This document shows positions 39,328 through 53,200 of a stretch of DNA of 64,000 nucleotides, piece after piece. Source of the DNA: Embiotoca jacksoni (Eukaryota; Chordata; Actinopteri; Embiotocidae); the NCBI GenBank assembly GCA_022577435.1, contig JAKOON010000002.1, positions 12,558,184 to 12,622,183 on the forward strand, read 5' to 3'. The position numbers and the translations under genes are program-made. The notes beneath the pieces were generated by a model. The model made no database searches, had not been told where the DNA came from, and saw nothing but the letters and a program-made list of their open reading frames with translations. Position 1 is the first letter of the stretch; the number at the start of each line of letters is the position of its first letter.

Positions 39328-40501
39328 GAATGTGCACTTTGAGTCAGATGCAATACCAATGTAGGATGACGTTTCTATGGTTACACAAGCCAGCTGAGTG
39401 GTAAATGTGCCCAATCGTGCTTAAATAAACAGGGATTGCTCCCTGAGGTGCCCTGGCCTAGCTGTATGTGCTGTTTACCTTGGCATCATCTCGGCTACAC
39501 ACCAGCTACACTGCAGGAAAGATCCACATCATAGCTCTGATTTCTTCTCTTTCGGTCTAAGACTAACCTCCTCTGCAATAGAAAAAAAAATGTCACCATC
39601 TTTTTAGCCTGTCCACTCAACACTTCAGTTGTCCTTATATTTCTGCAGAAGGGAACGCACGTAAATTAGCATCAGCTCCTCTAACTGCCACTACACATGT
39701 GAGTAGTGTTTGTGCGACATTCATTCATCTTTCACATGGATAATTACATTGTGTCTCTCCCCAAATGGGCTCTGACACATGTTCACCAGCTCAGACAGAC
39801 ACGCCCAACCACCTGTAAGAAATAACATACTAAAGTCAGACTGTCAGAGTCACTGAGAGAAAGAGGGACGGGGTGTGAGAGACGTAGCCCTTCCCTTGTC
39901 TCTCCTGGTAGAGTTATAAAGAGACAGTCTGAGGTGATATTTTTCACATCCAAGAGTACAGTCCAAAATCATTCCTGAATGGACACGAACATGCAACAAC
40001 AGTAATTTTATTTGCATCATTGTATTGGGTCTGTTTTAATTTCCTACACGTTTGGAAATAGTGCCAAAGGAGAATAAGCTACATGAATATCCTGTTAATT
40101 CCCTCGACACAGCTTTTCTTTGGGTAACCTTGGCCTTGACTGCAGGGTTCAGTGGCTTTTTGACTCCAGCTACGACTCAATGAAACAGACATGTAAAGAA
40201 GCAGCAAATAACAAAGACAGAATAAGACAGGGAGAATAAAAGAGAGAGAGACCAAGAGACAGAGACACAGAAACAAGGAGTGATGTTTAAAAAAAAAAGA
40301 AGGGTGTAATAACAGTGGTTAAGGCCTGCTCTTTCATTGAGTAAATCTGGCTGTGGCTATTTCACACTGTAGGAATCTCCTGTCGACGAGATCAAAGGCT
40401 CACACAGACACAGGGCTCGTAGAGAGCACAAGGAACAGGTGACAACTCCGACACACATAAAGGCATTTACACATGCACACACAAACCCTCCACCACCAAC
40501 A

Positions 40502-40502
<1 letters not shown>

Positions 40503-40584
<82 letters not shown>
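40503..40584. repeat. (CA)n microsatellite, about 80 bases
   Basis: An uninterrupted CA array. Confidence 0.98.
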
Positions 40585-40587
<3 letters not shown>

Positions 40588-41339
40588 TTGAATGAACACA
40601 CAGTAAGATCAGAAAAGCACAGAGTGACAGCTCCCTTTGTGTCTAGATGAGCCTGGGGGAAGTCTATTTGAAGAACCAGAAGAAAACCATACATCTATCA
40701 TCTGAGCTTCGAAAACCACTTAAAGAGAGTCAGTACAGGCTGCACACACACAGATACACACACTAAGTATGCAGTGGGTATGACAAAGTGCATTCAGACT
40801 TTACAAGTATGAGCGTGACATGTACCATATGAGTAGAACACTGATGAGACTAGCACATTTATAGTGGACATCTAGCTATGAGTGGTATAGGAAGCATATG
40901 GGACCAAAATGCAGCCTCATGATGGATAGATCTAATATAGAGTGGGCCATATCCAGAGGGGGTGAACATAAGGCTATGTCATCACTGGCCCATCTCTCTC
41001 CATACCTTCCATCACTTTTCACTCCCTCCTATAAACAGAAGGATGGGGGATACTGTAACTCCCACACACACAGACACACAAACACACTCACAAGGATACA
41101 TGAAATTGCAGAAAAACACACAGGGATTCGACAGTATGTACACACATCAGGCCCACTCATTTAATTGCACTAGAGTCCAGACATGCACACAAATGCATGC
41201 ATGCATATACACAATAAAATTTTTCACAAAGAGAAATTAATCCCGGGTGGTCTCAGAAGCAGCAATGTTTCCACTTGAGAAAGCTCTGGTTTTGAAATCA
41301 CGCGATCCAGTTAATACTGGGTTCAAACTGCATTCATAT

Positions 41340-41443
<104 letters not shown>

Positions 41444-41844
41444 AAATTGTCAAATGATTTTCATGAAATTAAATAAAAGGGAAATAAATGTGTATGGTAG
41501 CATACAGAGACAGAATAAATGACTGCACGGCTCCTGATATACACCCAAACTTTACACACTCAACCATCCCTCCCTGCCATTCAGTCCCAGTCTGTATTAA
41601 GCTAAGATGCTGTATGTTTAACATGGGAAGGTCCCACCTTAAACAGGCCATTATGGCCAATAGCTTTTGCTGTTTTCATAGAATATGAGAAGATTACACA
41701 GCACTATGACGGGCCAATTACGTCCTTCGCTAAAACATACCTCTGTACCAACAACTCTCTAATGATGATGACTTAAACGTTTTCACCAATAGACTCCTTT
41801 CAGCTGCCCTGGCAGTCACACACAAACATACTCTGCTGCTATAG

Positions 41845-41846
<2 letters not shown>

Positions 41847-41929
<83 letters not shown>
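41847..41929. repeat. (CA)n microsatellite, about 83 bases
   Basis: A pure array, about 400 bases after the previous one. Confidence 0.98.
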
Positions 41930-41931
<2 letters not shown>

Positions 41932-42014
41932 TGCTGATTGAGTCAAATTGAATCCTTGTGTTAAGTGTATAGAGCATCCCTCTACACCACAAAGGGCTGT
42001 CTGTGTGTCCGTGC

Positions 42015-42019
42015 ATGTA

Positions 42020-42074
<55 letters not shown>

Positions 42075-42076
42075 GT
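42015..42076. repeat. (ATGTGT)n hexanucleotide repeat
   Basis: About ten copies of ATGTGT, 86 bases after a CA array. The strand sense flips from CA to GT between the two. Confidence 0.96.
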
Positions 42077-42349
42077 CATCCCCACAGGCCAACATCTGTA
42101 ATCAGATCAAAGATAATTTAAGGTTAAATCCAAAAAGAAAAAGACATAGTCTGAGGGAGATAAATATTTCAATAATGGCCAATTTTCAATTCTCTCCTCT
42201 TTGAAAGAATCATTGAAAATACTTTTCACAAGCAGTATGTAGATCACCTGACTGGCAACAACCTCTGTCATCAGGTTTCCAAACTAGCCACAGTAATCAA
42301 AGAACCATTCCAAAGGTAATTGGTGAGTCTCCATTTAATTGTGACAATG

Positions 42350-43500
42350 CTCTTTTTTTTTCCCCATTAGATTTCAGTGCTGCATAATCTTGATTGAAAG
42401 ATTTGAGAAGTGAGCAGTACTTTCTGGCTAACTGAGCTGCTTTAGAACTTATCTTAAGGAAGGCTAATTTTCTGTGTCTACATATCTAAACATATCTAAA
42501 GCTGGGGCATTAGTATCGGCTTAAGGCTTAATAAAGGCAGAAAATGCCAAAACTATAATCTAAAATTTGTTTTATGATAATGCTGCATGTGGAGTCTCCC
42601 TGGGTTCAACACTTGGTCCACTGCTCTTTAGTCTATAAAATTGTCCTCGTGGCCACATAATTTCTAAACACAAGATATGCCACCATCAATATGCAGATGA
42701 CACAGTTATATCTGTCTCCTGGGGACTTTAGCCCTGGCAAACCAGCGGCATCAAAGAAAAAACCTTGTATGTCCTGCAAATGCCTCCAGTTTAAGTAGGA
42801 AAAGTTTACTATTTTTTTTTTTACACAATTTTACTCTTATGAAGCACTCTGCGACCCCACTCTGTGAAAGGTTATATACTACATACACTTTACTTAGTTA
42901 CTTATTTACAAGACAACCATCTGTGCAGTTGGTGCTCAGCTTCTAGGACAGCTTCTCAGCCTCTTTTTCTGACTTATTTTTTCCCAACAAGTTTGGGCAC
43001 AGGTCTGAAATGTAGGTCGTCCTTAATTTGGAACTAACATTTCAGAACCATGACATGGACATTAAAAAAAAATAGTATCTTTTAAAATATATATGTAGAT
43101 TATAAGGCTTCTTACCTCAGAGAAATTCTACAAAAAAAAAAAAAAATCAAACTTCTTGGTCGGACAATAAAGACCTCACTGGTCAATCTAAAAAGGCTGC
43201 AGGTAGACTCCAGTCAATCCAAAATAATGCTGCAGTCCCAACATGAAATAATTTTGATCACATCACACCTGTTCTCAGGCCCTGCATTGTCTAATAGTCA
43301 GTTTCAAAACAAACTGCAAAATGTTACTTCCTCTGTAAAGCCCAAACAGCCTTGCAGTTCTATAACATCTCTTGAGCTTACTCAGTATGAAGTGTAAGGT
43401 CTTATGCCTCAGGCCTTCTTATAGTTCTGAGAGTTAGTGAAACAGCTTTCAGTTTTGGTGTTCCCAGCTGCTGGAACATCTTGCTAGATTGTATTAAATC
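42350..43500 (+). mobile_element. Degenerate Rex1/CR1-like non-LTR retrotransposon, 5' part
   Basis: Conceptual translation in shifting frames gives reverse-transcriptase landmarks: a GS.LGPLLFSL-type block near 42600-42640 and QYADDTVIS with the catalytic YADD at 42690-42701. Further on are a QNNAAV block near 43218-43235 and DHITPVL at 43256-43276. All are typical of Rex1/CR1-clade RT and its downstream domain. Stops and frameshifts throughout show it is long dead. The 5' end is truncated and set approximately. It is interrupted at 43501-43509 by the L2 insertion and resumes at 44040. The exact family name is a judgement from memory of consensus sequences. Confidence 0.75.
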
Positions 43501-43509
43501 TACTCAACC

Positions 43510-44039
43510 TCACTCACTCACACTACTCTGCCCCTCCGCTCCCTTCACTGGTTACCAGTAGCTGCCCGCATCTGTTTCAAAACATTGATACTTGCGTACC
43601 GTGCTGTGAACAGATCAGGTCCAGTCTACATCCAGGACATGGTCAAGCCCTACATCCCAGCCCGCTCCCTCCGCTCTGCTTCTACCAATCGGCTTGTTGC
43701 TCTCTCGCTGCGAGCTAAACACCCTACAAAATCACGACTGTTTGCTGTCCTGGTTCCTAAATGGTGGAATGAGCTCCCCACCTACATCAGGACAGCTGAA
43801 ACTCTGTACATCTTCTGCCGCAAACTAAAAACACACCTCTTCCAACTTCATCTTGAACAGTAGAACTTTAGTAGCACTTAAAATGGCACTTACTGATAGC
43901 ACTTTGTAGTTTAGCTTTCTTGAAGAAATTGTATTTTCTTGATTCCTGTTGTTCTGGGTTTTGTACCCTCATGGTTGAAATGCACTTATTGTAAGTCGCT
44001 TTGGATAGAAGCGTCAGCTAAATTAAATGTAATGTAATG
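43510..44039 (+). mobile_element. L2-type LINE 3' fragment, nested inside the Rex1-like element
   Basis: The frame read from about 43534 gives LRSLHWLPVAARICFKTLIL and later KWWNELPTYIRTAETLY, then KLKTHLFQ and a stop at 43861-43863. This is the C-terminal end of an L2-class ORF2, with no stop inside the fragment. The 3' tail has the characteristic gtaagtcgctttggatagaa block near 43992 and ends in an ATGTA-type short repeat (44028-44039), as fish L2 elements do. The element is 5'-truncated, as usual for LINEs. It appears younger than its host because its frame is intact over more than 100 codons. Confidence 0.85.
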
Positions 44040-44297
44040 TACTCCAACCACAAAAGTGTTTAAAAGCAGACTGAAAACCGCCCGGTGTTGATGTGCATTT
44101 GATTAGTTCTATTGCATTTTAAGTGTTAGATTGATATACTTGGTTGTCTGTACATTAACATCTATATCTTATATATCTATATATACTTGAATCTGCTGTA
44201 TACATTTTTTTCTTTTGCTTTTACGGTAATGCACTTTGAATTTTTCCTGGAATGAAATTTGCTATATACATAAAGTTTGTTTTGCTTTTTGCTTGAA
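44040..44297 (+). mobile_element. Rex1-like LINE, 3' part after the nested insertion
   Basis: Sequence resumes with codons for a VFKSRLKT block, the usual end of CR1/Rex1 ORF2. It is followed by a 3'UTR ending in gcactttgaatttttcctgg and gctatata, a pattern shared by Rex1 tails. It lies directly after the L2 fragment and continues the interrupted 5' part. Confidence 0.7.
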
Positions 44298-44436
44298 GTG
44301 CCAGCCTTCCCCTCACATCTTCCCAACATCCTTTCTCCATCCCCCTCTCCACTCAAACTTGGGTCACCTCTGACCCAGGTCCAATTCACTACTGTCATTA
44401 TGCAATTAACACCAATTAAGTCATTTGGCTGTAAGA

Positions 44437-44616
<180 letters not shown>

Positions 44617-45160
44617 CTGCATGTATGTACGTGCATACCTGTGTGTGTGCCTGCGTTAAGTATGTGTATGTGTGTATGTGTGCATGATAGGGCAATTACA
44701 GCAGCACAAGGGAGCCTTTTGGAAGCGGAGAGCACTGCAATCAACCAATCAGCCTTCAGATGGCTTTGACATGAAAAGAGAGTGTGGCCTCTGCTAACCC
44801 TGGGGGTCAGCCCCAATTTACTCTATTTACCCACTCAGGAATGACTTTCTGTGTGTGAAGAAGGAGACACAGCTAGGGAGGGAGAGGGAATGATGAATAG
44901 CTATGGAAATGTCTAAGTGGGTTTTGGACTGAGATAGAAAAGGGGAGACGGAAAGGGAGGGAGTAGCAGAGGGATGTGAGGCCTTGGGGTTGTTGTGCAG
45001 GTGAATTTTAGTGTGTGCAAGTGTGTGCAAGTGTGGGTGAGGCATGGTGGTTCAGTGGAGAGAAGTCGATGTGAGGAGAGGCCTTCAGGTTGTGTTTGCA
45101 AAGCTAAAAGGCCAGCAGTTGGAGCCCATTTGCTAACAATTTCCCCTTGGAGAGTGGCGC

Positions 45161-45189
<29 letters not shown>
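45161..45189. repeat. (CA)n microsatellite
   Basis: A pure CA array of about 29 bases. Confidence 0.95.
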
Positions 45190-45191
<2 letters not shown>

Positions 45192-46971
45192 TTACAGAGC
45201 ACAAAAGAGGAATGACAACTTTAAACTTAGCTGGATCTGTTAGACAGTGAGATTCATCATCAAGATAATAAGGCTTGTTTCTGCAAAACAACACTTAAAA
45301 AATTACTAATACAACAGCAATAATTATTGAATTAAACCAACTCATGTCAGTTGTTTGGATCTTTGAGCCACTTTTGTAATAAAACAATATTTTAGCATGT
45401 TTTGAATACTTTATACCTTTAACCACAAATTCTCTATACAAAAAAAAAAAAATCATGTTTACATTACTGCTGACCATTTTGGAATATTAAAGTTGAAGAC
45501 AAACACAGAAAGAGGCTGTGAGAAGGTAATGGAAAACTGCATGTTTATCCTTGTAACAAAAGTTGTTGCAAGGCAACCAGAGCAACTTAGAGCATCCTTG
45601 AAATTGCCAACAAGAAGACTTTTCTGAACTATCACTGTAAAGTCATTAGCACTTAACAAAGATACATGTACAGAAATAATATATCATCTATGGCTGGGCT
45701 TAAAGTTGAAAGTAATTGAAACTTATGCTCAGACAGCAGCACATTTTTGCCAAAATAGTGTTTACTGATGGTGAATGTAAAAATATGTGCAATCCAGTTT
45801 CTGCTGAAGGCACACAAACTGCTCATAGCTGGATCTTAACAGAAATCCACAGATAAAGAAAAAAATGTTGTTTATTCTGTCTCAAATTTGAAACATGTTT
45901 GCCTGTAGTGATTTTACAATTAAAATTGTTGTGTTTGTGTAGCTCTGACCCTAACAAACGAACCCACTGATCAATAGCCCAGCTGTGAGGTCTGGTGCCA
46001 GGGCTGGGCTGCAGAGCAGTGAGTAAAATACAACAGCACCAGTCAGACCCTCAACACACCAAACAAATTCCTGGCTACAGAACAAGGGGCAGCAGAAATA
46101 ACAGAAACAGACAGAGAAACGTAAAGAGAAAAGAAACGAGAAGTAAACACAGATACTCAGTATTTCCACTGCTCCTGGTCAATAATATCACATATCTGAG
46201 GGACACAGGTTATTCTATATCTAATGTGTAAGTATGTGTGCGTGTATCAGAGCAACACTGTCCTGCTCCAGGGGTCTTAGACGTGGACTGTAATCAGGAC
46301 CACATGACTGTGCCACAGGAAGTCCTCCAGCAAAGGACAGGAAGAAGGAACACAAGGACCACATCATTAGTCTCGCTAGTCTCAAACTCCATAGCCAATA
46401 GGAGCCTTGGACATGGTGGGAATGGGCAAAGTTGGTGGTGTGTCCATGATTATGTACATATACTATACAATTGCATTTGCGTGTGTGACGCCTGCAGGCT
46501 GGTATTAATGACTTATTTGTTTACTAAGTGTAATGAGTCCAGGTTGTGTGTGTTTAGTTGAGAACAGAACTCTGCAGCACGGTTGGGCTTACCGCCAGAA
46601 TACCAGAGCTAAATAAGTACAACACACACACATACGCACACACACTCACACAGATCCCCAGACAGTACAGACAAATGAGAAACAAATGGTCCCATTGTAT
46701 GGTCTATACCTTGCCTCCCCTTCCCTCTATCCTATGATGGCATAGTGAGAATGCAGTTTTGAAAATGGCCCGTCCAAATATCCGCCACCACATACACACA
46801 GACAGAGACACACACATCTCCTCAAAACCCCCTCCAACAGCCCTCCTACCACATTCTCACCGCCCCTTCCTTCTCTGCTCTGCATCCCATCAGGACTAAA
46901 GAGGCTAATTTCTGTCGATGGCTTACAGGTGGCCAGTGCAAGGTGAACCACATCCAGTCTGCTGGCTTGCT

Positions 46972-46972
<1 letters not shown>

Positions 46973-47032
<60 letters not shown>
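46973..47032. repeat. (CA)n microsatellite, 60 bases
   Basis: A pure AC array. Confidence 0.97.
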
Positions 47033-47033
<1 letters not shown>

Positions 47034-47126
47034 AACGCAAAATTCATGCCTCTAAAACCAACCCTTTTATAAACCCAGTGCCAAACATCAAAGAGAGTAA
47101 CACACCTCAACACACCTCAAAGGGAC

Positions 47127-47249
<123 letters not shown>

Positions 47250-49449
47250 TAAAACATCCAAACTCGAACATATGCACACTCGTAAACTTTAAAGCATGAG
47301 GGACTTCCAACAAATGGTTTAAGGGTGAAACCTCTCCTTGGTACTATCTCATGTTTCCAAACAGAGGACAATCCTTCCAGCGCTTTCATTACAATCATAT
47401 AACTTTTATGCTCTTGTCTTTAAAATCCAATGCACTGTTGAAAAACGTTATCAGCGTCTGAAAATTAGACTATGAATCTTATCTTTTATCCTGAAAATTG
47501 CCAGTTCTGGAAATTCTTTAGCTGACAACTATCTACTGAGTATGAGGTGACTGTTACAAATGACAACAATATTACATGAAATGAGGCTCGCTCCAGCTCT
47601 CAGCTTGATGTAATTCAGTTCCCACAATTTGCTCATTAGCTCTGAAATTTCATCATTCCCACAAATTAGCACGTCATCTTCAATATGTGTGTGCTGCATC
47701 AGCCACAGACATGCACGAACACACATAAATGTGCTTTTTTTCAATGCCGTAGGACTTTTAATGTTCACTGCCCCTTTCACATTCTTGGATATCTGTCTCA
47801 GTCATCTTATGAAGGCTAAGAAGTGTGCTGCAAAATTAGAAGACCGGGTTGAGAGATTGAGCTCAAACTCTTTCATTCTTTCCAGCCAGCAGAGGTGTAC
47901 GTGCATTGTGAGTGCATGAGTTTGTGTGCACTTCAGCACATGTAGATTGGATTGCAACCCTTTGAAGCCATGCCCTTGCCTTCATTAAACACAGTCCTAG
48001 AGCCTGGTACAGTTTACTGGGAATCTGTCAATAGCTCATGCAGACACACACATGCAAAAAAAACCACACACTGGAGTGCCAGTAAAAATGACCAGTTCTC
48101 TTTGAAGTCTGTGTCACTGTGCAAAATGATAAGATGAAAGCTGATCATCCCTCTAGAAAAAAATCTTGCAAAGCCTGGAGTGCACACTGTGCCAACAAGC
48201 CTGCACCTAGGCCAGGAGGGTCTGACGGGTGCCAAGCTAACTGCTACATGCCACACTTATCAGCTGCTATCTGATTGGACAGCGATTGTAGGCTCCCACT
48301 TGGAAATTTTAGATTAAAAATGGACAAGATCTTTTGACAAAAAAAGGTCCTTTGAAGTTCTGTGGCACACATGTATTCCAGACTTAACCTTGACAAGCAG
48401 GTAAATGGGTGATATTGAAAGAATGCAAGGTACAATCAATGTAGACCATTATATTTTGTTTCTGTGTGTGAGTGTGTGTGAGATAAACACATATATGTAT
48501 GTTATTTTTTTCATATACTGACTCTGGCCGAGTTCTTCAAGACTCAAACCTAGACAGACAAGACAGCCTACATACAATGAGCACCACTACACATTTTATA
48601 AGGTCAAAAATAGGAACTGAGAAGAACACACTAGACCAAGTTTACTATGAATAGCTTTGCACTACTGGACAACCTTTAAAATCTTGTGAATACCTGTACC
48701 AAAGTGGAGACAGACATTGCAGTTATAACAGTACAGTTGCCAGGTAGTAGGAAAGAACGCTCCTCTGCAGAGAAAATGGATCTGATCATGAACAGATTGA
48801 GCAGATTGATATACACAATAACAATCTTCCACATTGTAATATTTAAATTTATTATCTGTAGCTGCTTTCTGCACATTCCTGTGAGTATAACAAGCAGAGT
48901 GGAAGCACATTTTGCACCCTCCTGTGTGGGTACAAATTCTGATTTTAATAATGCACCCTAACATCACAGTAAAATATTGCCCCATCGGTTTAAGACCTTG
49001 TTTTTATTGGTATTCTCTTGGTATACACAGCATACACACACAAACACACAAAATAGAAACATGTAGAGGAGGACAAAAGAGATTGGGTATGGCTAGGAGA
49101 CACAAGAAAAAAAGGGAACGATACAGTGAAAGTAAGCAGAGGTAATCCCATGCCTCCCTGTAGAGGCGTGCAGGCACTGATGGAATGGGCTGCTCACACG
49201 CATTTAAACAAGGTCCTATGCCAGCACTTTGATACACCTCTCTATAATTGCCTATGTACATTTCTGTGCATATGTTTGAAGTGTATGTGTGTATGTGTCT
49301 GTGCAAGTGTGCAATGTTGTCTTGTCTGTCAATCTTGGTCATTATGCTTAATCCCAGGGATGACACTCTCAATCCTCTCTGTCAACCCGGGCCTTTGCAG
49401 CAGCACTCAAGCAAGGAACTGGGTTTAGCACTTGCTCACTCTCTCTCTC

Positions 49450-49476
49450 CACACACACACACACACACACACACAC
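49450..49476. repeat. (CA)n microsatellite
   Basis: A short pure CA array. Confidence 0.93.
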
Positions 49477-50177
49477 TTACTTGTCAGGTAACACCAAAGC
49501 AGGTTGCAAAGAGAAGAAAGCATTTTTGCTTGGCAAGAAAAGCAAACAACTATTCCACATCTGTATATGTGTGTAAGAATGTGAGAGATAGAGAGGGGAG
49601 AAGGAGAGAGAGAGCAATGGACAGAGAAAGAGAAAGACACACAGACTACACACAAGAACACAGACATACACACACAAGCACTTTAGACATAAAGAAAGGA
49701 AACCAAGCAACACTTCCTGTGTTTGGAAACCCCAAACTGCCACAAAGTGATGATAGAAAATGAGTTAAAGGAGACTAATTCTGATCACTGAACAGCAACT
49801 CAGTTTAAACTTAGAAAATATCTGTAACTATTCATTATTCTCTTGAGTTCCCTCTTCCCGTCTTGTCTCTCCCCTTTTGTCCTCTCTCTCCCGCTTCCTC
49901 TCCACTCTCCCCATTCTTCTTTCCTCCAAAAGGGAATCCGAGAAATGTCCACAAAACATCTTTCACCAGTTGTTAATACTGTTTCTGCTTTGCCATGATA
50001 AAGGCACGGTCCTCAATCCTCCCACCCACAGACAGACACACATACTCACATATACAACAAAAGTGGACCTCATGCATGCGGGCATACACATTTTCACTCA
50101 CTCTAAGATATTTTGTAGCACAAGGACCAACACACATAAATGGGTTTTAACCCATCTAAACTGTTAGAAAACTCAAG

Positions 50178-50183
<6 letters not shown>

Positions 50184-50253
<70 letters not shown>
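50184..50253. repeat. (CT)n microsatellite
   Basis: A nearly pure CT array of 70 bases; a polypurine/polypyrimidine mirror able to form triplex DNA. Confidence 0.97.
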
Positions 50254-50258
<5 letters not shown>

Positions 50259-53200
50259 ACATCAGAGCATCAGTTGATAATGTGTGAGTGTCTGTAGTGG
50301 CAGGATGAGGCAGAAGTAGAGCTCACTGAGCTGACATAACAACTGACATCACTGATAAAACTTCTGGCCTGTGATCTCAATGTGTGTGTGTGTGGAGTGG
50401 AGTCACCAGCTGGCAGTAACAACTCAGATCTGGCAACCCCTTAGCTGATCTGGCAATTATTGGCCCTTGTTGACCCCTTGCATTGAGAGGAAATATGCTC
50501 TCAGTAGGTGGTGTGTGTCTGTGTATGTGGTCCACTTCAATCCCTCCCACAAAATGGGAGGCCTATCAGTCTGAAAATGACACTGACCAGTGTATTTGAA
50601 CTTTAGTGGTGCACAGTAGCCATATTATTCAAAGCCATTTTAACAGCCAAAGTTATTCTAATTGCATTTTGAGGGAGCAAACGGAAATCTAGGAATAAAG
50701 GGAAGAAAGAAACAACTTGAGCTAGAGCAAGAACAGAGACAAAAAAAGCAATTTTAGTTGGGTGGCTGGTTTCCAAGTACAAAGGGACGGGATTGTCTTT
50801 TTGTGTAAATGTGTAAAATGCAAGTGAGTTATTCCTTTGAACGTGCACACAGACACACACCTACACATACATTATACAACAACATACACACAAACAAATC
50901 ATGGCTAAGCCTAGTTATTACCTAAGCAAACAGGGTTAGTCTGAATGGAATGCCTGCTGCGAAACACACCACTTCCAGACACAAAGGCTTGCATTACAAC
51001 AGGGGAGCAGACACACATGCACACACACACAGTTTCGACATGCACACACTTTACACACACCGTGCAAGAGAAATAACTATGTGTATATGTAATTAGAAGG
51101 CAAAAACAACGCAAACACATGTTCGTATCTTGTTTTCTGGTCTACACTTCAGTTCATTTGCACTGCAGTGCAGACGGTTCCACTAAGTCATTGTTTTTGG
51201 TGCTGCTAAACACATGTTGTCTTTCCAGACTAGAAGGTTAAAGCTGGCCAAGGATGTACACATTCATGTGTGTTCATAGCGTGTGTGTGTGGGCTCTGTG
51301 TATATGTTAGTTGGCTGGAGAATATTATTAGCATAAAACAATAAATAATTTAAATATTGGTTTTATCGTCCAGTGATAGTTTGGATTTTATTTGCCAAAA
51401 TATATTTTTCTTTTGCGCTGACCCAAACCTACTGTATGTATATGCATGCACACGTGTTGTTATTTCATTCAAGTAGACACACTTTACTGAATGAGGGGGA
51501 TGAGCTATGATATACAGCTAACAGTGTGCAGTGTCACATTTTTGGTGCATGTTCACATGCTCATCTTATGAGTTATACCTGAAGGAAATGCAAACAAAAC
51601 ATTTGATAAAGTTTAAGCTTACACAGTCAGTCGCAAAACATCCTTCCACCGAAAGTAATGTCAAACTGAACATGAAAAAAATTTAGTCAACACTGCTCTG
51701 ATTCACCTGCTCTTGAATATTTGTTAAATAGATACTCTGCACAGCCATCATTCATGGAGATAAAAACAGAGAGTGAGAGAAAGAGAGGGAGGCAGTGCAG
51801 ACAAAGAATGTGACTGAGAGAAAGGAAGGCTGAGAAATTAAATTGAGACACAGAAGAGAAAGACAGATTGCATCCACTGTGGTATGCCATCTTTACGATC
51901 TGTCTTTGAGAGAGCGACTGAAATTGAACTCAGGTGTGGTGTGATGCCGAAAAGGCCATTTCCCCATTAGGTCTACGGAATCTCACATAAACAAATTACA
52001 CAAATACTTTCTCAATAAAAGACAGGGTGAGCTTTCTGTAACTGTGCAGTGAAACCTGAGCGGGGCTTTGTTTATGTGTGTGACAGAGTGTTTACATTGT
52101 CCTCCGCTCCCATCCCTTCAAAAGGGGAGAACACCAGGGCCTCCTACAGCTCTGCTCCTGTCACACTACCTGTCTGTCTGTGGGATTTTTGTTATGGAGA
52201 ACATGTGCTGGCTCTGAATGTGTGTGCGTGTGTCTATGCGACTGGGAAATGCCAACCAGTGCTCTGTCCTCATTATAACCAGCTTAACCACTCAAGAGTG
52301 ATGAGTTCAAGGACAGAAAGAAAGAAGCCACAAAGGAGAGAAAAAACTATGACTAATGGCCATGATTCTGAAGTACTAACTGCCCTCAATTATGACTCCT
52401 CTATGAAGCATCCCACATCCGTCTCAAACGTCACAAACCTTTCTTTGTCTTTTTTTCTAACCTGTAATTTGTCCAGAAGGTGCACTGGTGTACCCCAGCG
52501 GTGTTGAACCTGGTGGCTGACTAAAGTCACAGTCACACAACTACACTCACCGAACATTTAATTCACTTCCCCCTTGCAATTGATCTCGCCTCATTCACGA
52601 AAGACAGCCAGAACAGCAAAACACCAAGACTAACCAACATCTATGCTATTTCAGAGTGTGATTGACCTTTAGCTGAGAGTGTACTTATTTTTTGTGGTGA
52701 ACATGTCAAGCAGTGTCTGCACGGCTGGCAGTGCGCACCAGGACAGGGCAAAGGAAATGTCTGATAGAAACATGGATCATGTTTTAAGCTTGTGGAATGC
52801 TTAAGTTAGCTGGCTAGCTTCTGCTTGCATCCCTGCCCACACTATTTCCTGTCCCGCCTGCTGTTTACCCCAGCAAGCTAGTCAATTTCACCTCGCCAAT
52901 TCTGGTCTGACCACGGCATAATACAACCGCAGCTTTTGAATGTTGGCCACTGAGCAGTAACTCTAGAGCTCAAGCAGAACCCATTTACCTTCCCCCCCCC
53001 CAAAAAAAAAAAAAAAAAAAATCCAACAACCTTTAAGTTACAAGACCCATCTCTGACCTTTTCTTTCATCATCAGTTTACAGAAACGAAAAAAGTGCAAT
53101 ATGTAAATATATTCAAATAAAGCCAAACATCCAGAACAATAAGTTTCCTAAGGTCCAGAACATACATTTGTGACCTAATCCAATTCAAAATCCTGACACC

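Noticed and set aside
43585..43863. A 92-codon frame that could be taken for a host gene
   Set aside because: Its residues and the tail sequence match the C-terminal end of an L2 LINE, so it is listed as a mobile element.
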